Positions 24,643 to 31,299 of a DNA stretch of 46,020 nt are shown piece after piece (positions within the stretch are counted from its first letter, which is position 1; the number at the start of each line of letters is the position of its first letter). The position numbers and the translations under genes were made by a program. Origin of the DNA: Phycisphaerales bacterium (GTDB taxonomy: Bacteria > Planctomycetota > Phycisphaerae > Phycisphaerales > SM1A02). The notes under the pieces are model-generated. The model had not been told where the DNA came from, ran no database searches, and was given only the letters and a program-made list of their open reading frames with translations. The stretch lies in assembly GCA_013003065.1 (NCBI GenBank), contig JABDLI010000069.1, positions 1-46,020 on the forward strand, written 5' to 3'.

Positions 24643-25263
24643 TCAGCTTTGCTCGGCCTCGAGCTCGGCGATGAGCTTTTCGACGACATCCTTGACGCGA
24701 TCGGGGCGGAGCCCGGCGGCGCGGACGTTGCCGTGGTGGTCGATGACGGCGTAGGTCGGCCAGAAGCGGAGCTTGTACGCCTTCGCGGACGCGCCTTTCC
24801 GGTCCGTGGCCACCGGGTAGTTGATCTTCTTCGCCTTGACGACGGCGGGGATCTTCTCCGTGCCGCGGCTGGCGTGGTGAACCCCGATGAAGGCCAGACC
24901 GCGATCACCGTACTTGTTCACGAGCTGCACGTTCTCGGGAATCGCCCGCATGCAGGGACCGCACCACGTCGCCCAGAAGTCCACGACCACGACCTTGCCC
25001 CGCAGCGTGTTGAGCGACTGCGGCTCCCCGATCCAGTTGTGCAGCTTGAGCTGGGGCGCGCGTTTGCCTTCGAGCACCTTGAGGTTCGCGTAGCGTTTTC
25101 CGGTCGCCCGATCGACGAAGAACCAGTCATCGGGAAACTCGCTTGCACCACGCTCGGGGCCGGCCCCCGCGGCGAGCATCGCGCTGAAGCCCACGGCGAG
25201 GACGAGCAGGACGCGGAGCGTCCGCGAGGCGACGCGGGCGGGACGGGCGGTGGTGGCGTTCAT
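24643..25263 (-). CDS. TlpA/ResA-like exported thioredoxin
   Basis: 206 aa. A signal peptide or N-terminal anchor (RTLRVLLVLAVGFSAMLAAG) precedes a thioredoxin-like domain with active site FWATWCGPC near residues 95-103 and the family cis-Pro region FWPTYAVID. Such proteins reduce disulfides outside the cytoplasmic membrane, for example the heme-binding CxxCH of apocytochrome c; a System II resB-ccsA pair lies 6 kb away. ATG 25263 has GGGAGCG upstream. It is convergent with the amidohydrolase (11 bp apart) and separated from the upstream lipoprotein gene by a strong hairpin. Confidence 0.9.
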   Translation of the reverse strand: MNATTARPARVASRTLRVLLVLAVGFSAMLAAGAGPERGASEFPDDWFFVDRATGKRYANLKVLEGKRAPQLKLHNWIGEPQSLNTLRGKVVVVDFWATWCGPCMRAIPENVQLVNKYGDRGLAFIGVHHASRGTEKIPAVVKAKKINYPVATDRKGASAKAYKLRFWPTYAVIDHHGNVRAAGLRPDRVKDVVEKLIAELEAEQS

Positions 25264-25350
25264 GATTCGCTCCCAGGTGGGTGTTGGCGGGTCATCGTTT
25301 GTACCGGATCGATGTCGGCCAGTTCAAGGTTGGACTGGCAGAAACAAGCT

Positions 25351-25373
25351 CGCTCTCCGGACCCCGGAGAGCG
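25351..25373 (-). terminator. Rho-independent-like terminator
   Basis: A perfect 10-bp stem, CGCTCTCCGG at 25351-25360 and CCGGAGAGCG at 25364-25373, with a 3-nt loop. On the minus strand it is followed by AGCTTGTTTC, a moderate T-rich stretch. It lies about 40 bp after the stop of the lipoprotein gene and about 90 bp before the TlpA-like gene, so it probably ends the dockerin-protein/lipoprotein transcript. Confidence 0.75.
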
Positions 25374-25415
25374 CAGGGTATTCCCAGAATGCCCGATTCC
25401 GAGCATTTGGTGCGG

Positions 25416-26162
25416 TCAGGGCCGTTCGGACGACCCGCCACCATCGGAGGACGTTTCCGGACGCAGACCGCGCAAGAATCGCAGAAAGTCGTCGCGATGC
25501 AAAGCGACCGTCGCCGAATCACCGCCCAGGGTGATGTGCAGCGGACCCTCGGGGGTCGTGACGATCGCGGCGATTTGAGTCTGGTTCGGCGTAAACCACT
25601 GCGCCCCCATCCGCATCCACTCGCCGGAAAGCTCGACCAGCGTGATCGGCAGCCCCGCCGCCTCGAACTCGGTGACGACCGGCTCGACCGGTCCACCGTC
25701 CGGACCGCGGAAGCGTTTTCGCCAGCGATCGATGTTCGCCTCGGTGGTGCCGCCGATGCCGCGAAAGACGATGAGGTGCGCCTGGTTGGAACCGCTCCGC
25801 CCCGGGGTCACATAGTTCGCGGCCCGCATGACGCTGGCCGGCGGCTGCCACTGCCAGGTGACGGGCTTCGGCGCCGTATACCCGAGGAACCGCGCGGTGC
25901 GCGGATCCCGCTCGCGCGAGCGTGTCGCGGTGGACGCCGCGATCGGTCCGGTGGGAACCGCCGGCGCGGTGCTCGGCGGTGTCGGCGGCGTTGACGACGC
26001 GACCGCATCGGACACCGGCTCCGTGGACGCGGGAGCGACGCTCGGCGGGTCGCTCGGCGGGTCCCCCGGCTCGACCCGGCAGCCGGACAACGCGGCGAGC
26101 CCGCACAGCACGGTCATCGTCGCGGGTCGCGAGGCGATGGATCGGCGGCGGATCAACGGCAC
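25416..26162 (-). CDS. Lipoprotein of unknown function
   Basis: 248 aa from GTG 26162, chosen because it gives a basic n-region (RRRSIASRP) before MTVLCGLAALSGC, whose LSGC lipobox would be cleaved and lipidated; the later ATG at 26117 would lack the positive charges. The GTG overlaps the last 10 bp of the dockerin-protein gene, so translation is probably coupled. Residues ~30-70 are a Pro/Ser/Thr-rich linker. The folded part (~75-235: WQWQPPASVMRAANYVTPG, FRGIGGTTEANIDRWRKRF, EFEAAGLPITLVELSGEW, TTPEGPLHITLGGD) looks like a repeated planctomycete surface-protein domain, but I do not recognise a named family. Confidence 0.75.
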   Translation of the reverse strand: MPLIRRRSIASRPATMTVLCGLAALSGCRVEPGDPPSDPPSVAPASTEPVSDAVASSTPPTPPSTAPAVPTGPIAASTATRSRERDPRTARFLGYTAPKPVTWQWQPPASVMRAANYVTPGRSGSNQAHLIVFRGIGGTTEANIDRWRKRFRGPDGGPVEPVVTEFEAAGLPITLVELSGEWMRMGAQWFTPNQTQIAAIVTTPEGPLHITLGGDSATVALHRDDFLRFLRGLRPETSSDGGGSSERP

Positions 26163-27682
26163 GGCCCCCAGGCGGCGAGCGTCGCGAGCAGGTCGGTGAA
26201 GCCGACGTCGCCGCTGCGATCGAAGTCCTCCGGGCACCCGGGACACGGTCCCCACGCCGCGAGCACGCGCAGCAGATCGACGAAACCGACATCGCCGGAA
26301 CCGTCGAGATCCTGCGGGCACGGGACGCCGGAAGCCCGGATTCGCAGAAACGCGTCGCCGGCCAGACCGTCCGCCCCGAGATCCTCGCCGGCGGCATTGC
26401 GGAGGGCGGCGATGACGTACACCGACCCATCGTCGCCGATGGCGATGTCGTTGCCCAGGAAGGCCGTGGCGGTCGGGTCGCCCCGGCCGATGAACGCGTC
26501 GTCGTCGAACCGACCGTTGCCGTCGAGATCGACCGGGTCCCCCTCGCGGGCGAGGATCGTCTTCCCGTTCAAGACGACGACGTCGTTGGCGTTGACGTCC
26601 TTGTCGTCGGTGCCGCCGGCGATCACCCAGTCGCCGGTCGCGTTGCCCGAGAACGAGACGATCCGGTTGCCCCACTGCTCGCCGCTGCCGGCGACGACGG
26701 GCGTCCCGGTGCCCGCGACGAGGGCACCGTTCACAACAGCCCAGTCGTCGTCGACCGGATCGTCTCCGCGTGCGTACCAGTCGCCGTTGACCGCGAGGTG
26801 AATCTGCGAGATCGCGTCCACGATGACGGCCGTTCCCGGTATGACGCTCCCCTCTCGGAGCACGACTTGCCCGCTGACGACGAGCACATCGTCGTTGGCG
26901 GTCGGTCCGGCATCATCGCCCTGCGCCATCCAGACTTCACCGTCGGGAGTGGTAAGGAATCGATTGGCGTCGAAGCTGTCCCACTCCCCTTCCTCCACCC
27001 CGCTGACGCCGGATTGGAGAAATGCCGTGTCGTTGTAGAAAATGGCCGGGCGCCGCGAGCTGTGGATGTTCTTGATCGTGCTGTCCTGGTACCCGATCGT
27101 CCCGTCGTCGAGCAGGTGCATCGAGCCGAACGAGTTGCCGAACAGCTCGTCGCCGGACGGATTGGGAGGAAGATCCAGGAGCCCGAGGGCGGGATCGCTC
27201 TCCTGCCGCATCATGTGAAACGCGGCGCCGTCGTACATGATTCCCTTGTGCTTCCGCGTCGAGTCGCCGCCCCGGGCGCGAGCGGTGAAGACGTACTGCC
27301 CGAGCCGGTTGAAACGCGGCGGACCCGAGCCGAAGAATTCGTACACCTCGCCGGCCACCCCGTCGTGCACCGGTTGTCCCTCCTGCGCGAGCATGACGCC
27401 CTCGGTGCCGGAGCCGATCAGGAGCATCGTCTCCAGGTCGCTGCCCGCGGTGTTGCGGCCCTTGACGATCCACGCGCTGCCATCCGGGGCGAGCGAGAAG
27501 AGCTCCATCGCCTTGAACTCGGTCACGATCCGCTTGCCGTCGAGGTCGACCGCACCGGGAACGACCGCGGTGGCGTGACCCGGCACCTCCGTGAAGATCA
27601 CCTCGATGTCACCGCCGGCGAGCGCGGCGGTGAGTGACAGGGCGGCGAGGGGGGGGAAGACGAGGGCGGTACGGGTCGGCAT
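26153..27682 (-). CDS. Secreted protein with C-terminal dockerin-like repeats
   Basis: 509 aa. ATG 27682 is preceded by AGGAG and starts a signal peptide (ALVFPPLAALSLTAALAGG). The body is beta-rich with many GDxxxxNDVVVLNG and D-x-D-x-N/D-G segments, suggesting a calcium-binding beta-propeller or repeat fold. The C-terminus has two EF-hand-like dockerin units: DLDGSGDVGFVDLLRVLAAW and DFDRSGDVGFTDLLATLAAW, each closed by GPC. In Phycisphaerae such tails are frequent on exported proteins; whether they bind cohesins there is not known. It is cotranscribed with, and overlaps, the lipoprotein gene that follows. Confidence 0.85.
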   Translation of the reverse strand: MPTRTALVFPPLAALSLTAALAGGDIEVIFTEVPGHATAVVPGAVDLDGKRIVTEFKAMELFSLAPDGSAWIVKGRNTAGSDLETMLLIGSGTEGVMLAQEGQPVHDGVAGEVYEFFGSGPPRFNRLGQYVFTARARGGDSTRKHKGIMYDGAAFHMMRQESDPALGLLDLPPNPSGDELFGNSFGSMHLLDDGTIGYQDSTIKNIHSSRRPAIFYNDTAFLQSGVSGVEEGEWDSFDANRFLTTPDGEVWMAQGDDAGPTANDDVLVVSGQVVLREGSVIPGTAVIVDAISQIHLAVNGDWYARGDDPVDDDWAVVNGALVAGTGTPVVAGSGEQWGNRIVSFSGNATGDWVIAGGTDDKDVNANDVVVLNGKTILAREGDPVDLDGNGRFDDDAFIGRGDPTATAFLGNDIAIGDDGSVYVIAALRNAAGEDLGADGLAGDAFLRIRASGVPCPQDLDGSGDVGFVDLLRVLAAWGPCPGCPEDFDRSGDVGFTDLLATLAAWGPCR

Positions 27683-27766
27683 GGCTTTCTCCTGGGGGCC
27701 ATTGTAGAGGGTGGGTGGGTGGGGAAGAAGAGTGGGGGCGTCGGGGCGAATGGCGTCCATCCCGAA

Positions 27767-27877
27767 GGTGCCACGGACAGCGAAGCGTCCGTGCCGTCAG
27801 CGTCCATCGCGATGGGGCGTTCGACTCCCCGCGCGATGGACGCCGCCCGGCACGGACGCTTCGCTGTCCGTGGCACC
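27767..27877. repeat. REPIN-like inverted repeat element, copy 2
   Basis: Outer arms 27767-27795 and 27849-27877 are perfect inverted complements and are the same sequence as the arms at 6333-6444. An inner 11-bp stem is at 27801-27811 and 27832-27842 (CGTCCATCGCG / CGCGATGGACG), so the whole 111 bp can fold into one long interrupted hairpin. In copy 1 the outer arms are conserved while the inner stem is partly decayed. It lies upstream of the dockerin-protein gene and downstream of the pabA cluster. Confidence 0.85.
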
Positions 27878-27909
27878 AGACCTGCACGCCCATCGCGCAA
27901 CCCGCGGGA

Positions 27910-28326
27910 CTATGAAACCAACGCGAACGTCGCCCCACTCCGCACATGACAGTTCACGAGCTCGCCTTCCCGAATCACGGAAAAGTCCTGCTCCGGCATC
28001 GTCTTCAGCGTCATCGGCACCGCGGTGCGGATGACGATGCGGCGTTGTGCGGCGTCGGCCTCGAGGACGGTGCCGGCGACGATACGCGGAGCGCCGATGG
28101 TGGGCTCGACGAATCGGCCCCCACCGGACGCGGGGTGGATACGCAACGCCTCGGCGTTGACGACGCCACGCACCCGATCACCGACACCGGCGTCGAGTGT
28201 GTCGTCGTCACCGACGTGCAGACGCAGGCGGTAGTCGGTGCCGGGCACCTTCAACATCAGCTCGCCATCCTCGATCGACTCGATGATGCCTTCGGCGATG
28301 GCGTGATCGGCGATGTTGGTGCTCAC
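27910..28326 (-). CDS. Small beta-rich protein, unknown function
   Basis: 138 aa from GTG 28326, with AAGGAG 8 nt upstream, one base after the pabA stop codon. The sequence is mainly beta-strand (GIIESIEDGELMLKVPG; YRLRLHVGDDDTL; VAGTVLEADAAQRRIVIR; EGELVNCHVRSGATFALV), consistent with two OB- or SH3-like barrels. No catalytic or membrane motif. The tight spacing implies cotranscription with the PabA/TrpG gene, but this gives no clear hint of function. Confidence 0.7.
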   Translation of the reverse strand: MSTNIADHAIAEGIIESIEDGELMLKVPGTDYRLRLHVGDDDTLDAGVGDRVRGVVNAEALRIHPASGGGRFVEPTIGAPRIVAGTVLEADAAQRRIVIRTAVPMTLKTMPEQDFSVIREGELVNCHVRSGATFALVS

Positions 28327-28327
28327 G

Positions 28328-28957
28328 TCACGACTCCTTTGCGGCGATGATACCGTCCCGATGCTCGGGGGCCGGCAGGCCGAGGAAGTTGGCGATGAGG
28401 GTTGGCCCGCAGCGGGTGAGGAAGCTCTCGGGGTGAAACTGCACGCCGTCCATCGGGGCGGCGTCCGGGGTGCCCCGCCACCGCAGCCCCATGATCTCGT
28501 CCGCCTCGGTCCAGGCGCTCACCTCGACGTCGGCGGCGAGGCTCTCTCGCTCGACGATCAGCGAGTGGTAGCGGGTGGCGACAAACGGATCGGGGAGTCC
28601 CCGGAAAATGCCGCGGCCGTCGTGGTGGATCATCGACGTCTTCCCGTGCATGAGCACGTGGTGGCGGACGACGTCCATGCCGTCGACGAACGCCATCGTC
28701 TGATGACCGAGGCACACCCCGAGTATGGGAATCCGCCCGCGGAAGTGGGTGATGAGCTGGGGGCAGACCCCGGTCTCGCGCGGCGTACAGGGTCCGGGCG
28801 AGAGGAGCAGATGCGAGGGGTCCAGCCGCTGCGCCTCCTCGACCGTGACGCGATCGTTCCGAACGACGTGCATCTCGAGCGCGGGATCGATCTCCCCCAT
28901 GCACTGCACGAGGTTGTAGGTGAACGAATCGTAGTTATCGATCAGCAGCACACGCAT
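28328..28957 (-). CDS. pabA: Aminodeoxychorismate/anthranilate synthase glutaminase subunit
   Basis: 209 aa class-I glutamine amidotransferase that supplies ammonia to PabB or TrpE. Motifs: LLIDNYDSFTYNLVQ at the N-terminus, LLLSPGPCTP, the nucleophile elbow ILGVCLGHQ, RYHSL, and the catalytic His-Glu in GVQFHPESFLT. Sequence alone does not separate PabA from TrpG; one protein may serve both folate and tryptophan synthesis. Neither partner subunit is in the window. ATG 28957 gives the standard N-terminus; no strong ribosome site is visible. A TATCCT hexamer on this strand at about 29000 could be a -10. Confidence 0.93.
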   Translation of the reverse strand: MRVLLIDNYDSFTYNLVQCMGEIDPALEMHVVRNDRVTVEEAQRLDPSHLLLSPGPCTPRETGVCPQLITHFRGRIPILGVCLGHQTMAFVDGMDVVRHHVLMHGKTSMIHHDGRGIFRGLPDPFVATRYHSLIVERESLAADVEVSAWTEADEIMGLRWRGTPDAAPMDGVQFHPESFLTRCGPTLIANFLGLPAPEHRDGIIAAKES

Positions 28958-29117
28958 GAAGGGACCCGGGAGGACAAGGGGATCCGTGGCAAAGCGAGGA
29001 TAGCCGACCCGGCGGAAGGTGTACGACCCGCGTGACCTGGAGTATTCTCACCCCTCGGGGAGGGCTCGCCGCCTCGACGAGCGGGCGTCTGGTCAAGTTG
29101 AACAAGGGGTGCTCGAC

Positions 29118-29480
29118 GTGACGGATGAATCGGCAACGCTGACGAGTGAAGTTCGCAACTGGGCAATGGCCTGTCACCTGCTCGCCCTGGTCGGCCTGCT
29201 CGGCAACGGCATCGGGTTTCTCCTGGGACCGCTCATCGGCTGGCTGGTCAAACGCGAGAGTCACCCCTTCATCGACGAGCACGGGAAGGAAGCCGTCAAC
29301 TTCCAGCTCACGATGATGATCGCGTTCATCGTGTCGGCACTGCTGGTGTTCGTCGTGATCGGCCTGCTGCTCCTCCCGCTGCTCGCGATCCTGAACGTGG
29401 TCCTGACGATCATCGCGGGGCTCAAGGCGTCGAACGGAGAGCACTATCGGTATCCGATGACGATTCGGTTCCTGAGCTGA
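29118..29480 (+). CDS. DUF4870 (Tic20-like) membrane protein
   Basis: 120 aa from GTG 29118, with AAGGGG about 7 nt upstream; a GTG nine bases earlier (29109) is the alternative. The pattern is that of DUF4870: an N-terminal helix RNWAMACHLLALVGLLGNGI, GPLIGWLVKRESHPFIDEHG, KEAVNFQLTMMIAFIVSALL, then a third hydrophobic stretch and GEHYRYPMTIRFL at the end. Three to four membrane helices are visible. The family resembles Tic20 in topology but has no assigned function. Its stop is followed at once by the hexanucleotide satellite. Confidence 0.85.
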   Translation: MTDESATLTSEVRNWAMACHLLALVGLLGNGIGFLLGPLIGWLVKRESHPFIDEHGKEAVNFQLTMMIAFIVSALLVFVVIGLLLLPLLAILNVVLTIIAGLKASNGEHYRYPMTIRFLS

Positions 29481-29488
29481 TCGCGAGC

Positions 29489-29746
29489 GCGGACGCGGAC
29501 GCGGACACGGACACGGACGCGGACGCGGACACGGACACGGACGCGGACACGGACGCGGACGCGGACCCGGACACGGACCCGGACCCGGACACGGACCCGG
29601 ACGCGGACGCGGACCCGGACGCGGACGCGGGCACGGACACGGACGCGGACGCGGACCCGGACCCGGACACGGACACGGACACGGACACGGACCCGGGCGC
29701 GGACGCGGGCACGGACGCGGACCCGGACACGGGCACGGACGCGGAC
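29489..29746. repeat. Hexanucleotide satellite (XCGGAC), 43 units
   Basis: An unbroken run of 43 hexamers XCGGAC, where X is G, A or C and never T. Four units (29627, 29693, 29705, 29729) have GGGC instead of GGAC; phase is never lost. It fills the gap between the DUF4870 stop and the HtrA gene and is followed by a C-rich stretch to 29780. In the frame of the HtrA ATG the array would read as Ala/Thr/Pro-Asp repeats with no stop, but there is no start codon upstream in that frame, so I treat it as non-coding. The minus-strand frames (Ser-Val, Arg-Val repeats) are also artefacts. Confidence 0.9.
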
Positions 29747-29848
29747 GCGGCCCCCGCCCCCGGAGAGAAATCCCGCCCCCAAACGTCTATACAAAGTGGC
29801 CGCATCTCCCCCACCCGGTGCCCCCCCGGATCCCCCCGGAGCCCCCCC

Positions 29849-31216
29849 ATGCGTCCCCGCTCACGCTGCCTGATCAACACCGTCGCCGTCGGCCTCGTCG
29901 CCACCACCTCCCTCGCGGCCCCGTCCCCCGACGACGATCGCAGCCTCGAACGCCGGCGCTCGCCGGTCGTCGAGGTCTTCGAGCGGTCTCGCGATGCCGT
30001 CGTGAGCATCACGTCCACCGAGGTCATCACGGTGCGGAGCGGCGCGCCGTTCAACCGGCTGTTCGAGGACTTCTTCGACATGCCGCGGCGTCGCGGGGGA
30101 ATGCGGCAGCACCGGCGGGAGAGCGTTGGCAGCGGCGTGGTGATTCATCCGGATGGCTACATCGTGACGAACGCCCACGTCGTGGCCCGCACGACCGAGC
30201 GGCGTGTGCAGTTCGCCGACGGGCGGGAGTACGACGCGGAGATCGTCGCGGCCGACACCCGCCGGGATCTCGCCGTCCTGAAGGTGGCGGACGACGGACC
30301 GCTGCCGACGATCCCGCTCGGCCGCAGCGACGACTTGATGGTCGGCGAGACGGTCATCGCGATCGGGAACCCGCTCGGCTTCAAGCACACGGTCACGGCC
30401 GGCGTCGTGAGCGCCGCCGGTCGCGACCTGGAGATCTCTCGGGACGTCGCGTTCAACGGCCTCATCCAGACCGACGCCTCCATCAACCCCGGCAACTCGG
30501 GCGGACCCCTCCTGAACGTGCTCGGCGACCTGATCGGCATCAATACCGCCATTCGCGGTGACGCGCAGAACATCGGGTTTGCGATCCCCGTCGATCAGCT
30601 CCGCGACGTGCTGCCGGACATGCTGGACGTCGAGCGTCGCTACGGCGTCGTGAGCGGCCTCGAGGTCGACCACCTCGCCGTGCCCCGTGTCATCGGCGTC
30701 CTCGGCGACTCCGCCGCCGACGCTGCGGGCGTACGGCCCGGGGATGTCATCGTCGGGGTCGACGGCAAGCCCATTCGCGAGGGCATCGACTTCGACATCG
30801 CGCTCATCAAACGCCGCCCGGGCGAGACGGTGCGGCTCGAGATCGATCGCGGCGGCGAGCGTTTCGACACGGCGTTGCGGCTGCGGCCGCGGCCGGCTCC
30901 CGACGGCGGGGCCCTCGCCCTCGAGCGTCTCGGGCTGGAGCTGTACCCGCTGCCCGAGCGGGTTGCGCAAGAGCTCGGCCTGCCGCCGGGCCGGGGTTTG
31001 CTCGTGACGGACGTCGAGCCGCGGGGTCCGGCGAGCGAGGCGGGCATCCTGCCCCGTGACGTGCTCATCGCGATGGGGCGTCACTACGTGTCGTCGCTCA
31101 CCGCCCTGGGCCAGCGGCTGGAGATTGTCCGCCCCGGCGACGTCGTGCCGATCCGCGTCCTTCGGGTGGAGCGATCGCGAAAGCTCCAGCTCGAGGGCCC
31201 GATCCGGGTTCGGTAG
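29849..31216 (+). CDS. HtrA/Deg-family serine protease with two PDZ domains
   Basis: 455 aa. A signal peptide or anchor (CLINTVAVGLVATTSLAA) leads to a trypsin-like domain with the full triad: H110 in TNAHVV, D140 in TRRDLAVLKV and S217 in NPGNSGGPL. PDZ1 covers ~265-350 (VIGVLGDSAADAAGVRPGDV) and PDZ2 ~360-450 (LLVTDVEPRGPASEAGILPR). It would degrade or chaperone misfolded envelope proteins. GGAG about 9 nt before ATG 29849 supports the start. A TATACA hexamer at about 29788 is a weak -10 candidate. The gene ends 83 bp before resB and may share its transcript. Confidence 0.95.
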   Translation: MRPRSRCLINTVAVGLVATTSLAAPSPDDDRSLERRRSPVVEVFERSRDAVVSITSTEVITVRSGAPFNRLFEDFFDMPRRRGGMRQHRRESVGSGVVIHPDGYIVTNAHVVARTTERRVQFADGREYDAEIVAADTRRDLAVLKVADDGPLPTIPLGRSDDLMVGETVIAIGNPLGFKHTVTAGVVSAAGRDLEISRDVAFNGLIQTDASINPGNSGGPLLNVLGDLIGINTAIRGDAQNIGFAIPVDQLRDVLPDMLDVERRYGVVSGLEVDHLAVPRVIGVLGDSAADAAGVRPGDVIVGVDGKPIREGIDFDIALIKRRPGETVRLEIDRGGERFDTALRLRPRPAPDGGALALERLGLELYPLPERVAQELGLPPGRGLLVTDVEPRGPASEAGILPRDVLIAMGRHYVSSLTALGQRLEIVRPGDVVPIRVLRVERSRKLQLEGPIRVR

Positions 31217-31299
31217 GCGACCCGCCGATCACCGGCGTACGATTCGATCCCTTGCCGGGAGCCTCCAGCCCCCGGTTCCGTTTCTCGCGAGAGGTTGTG

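Noticed and set aside
27872-27888. Second sigma-54-like promoter, TGGCAC...CTGCA
   Set aside because: It lies at the end of the REPIN-like arm, so the -24 half is part of the repeat, and it points against the genes that follow. The first copy (6439 onward) lacks a proper -12.
29444-30081. Minus-strand Ser-Val / Arg-Val repeat proteins
   Set aside because: They are translations of the hexanucleotide satellite in two frames, running antisense to the HtrA start.
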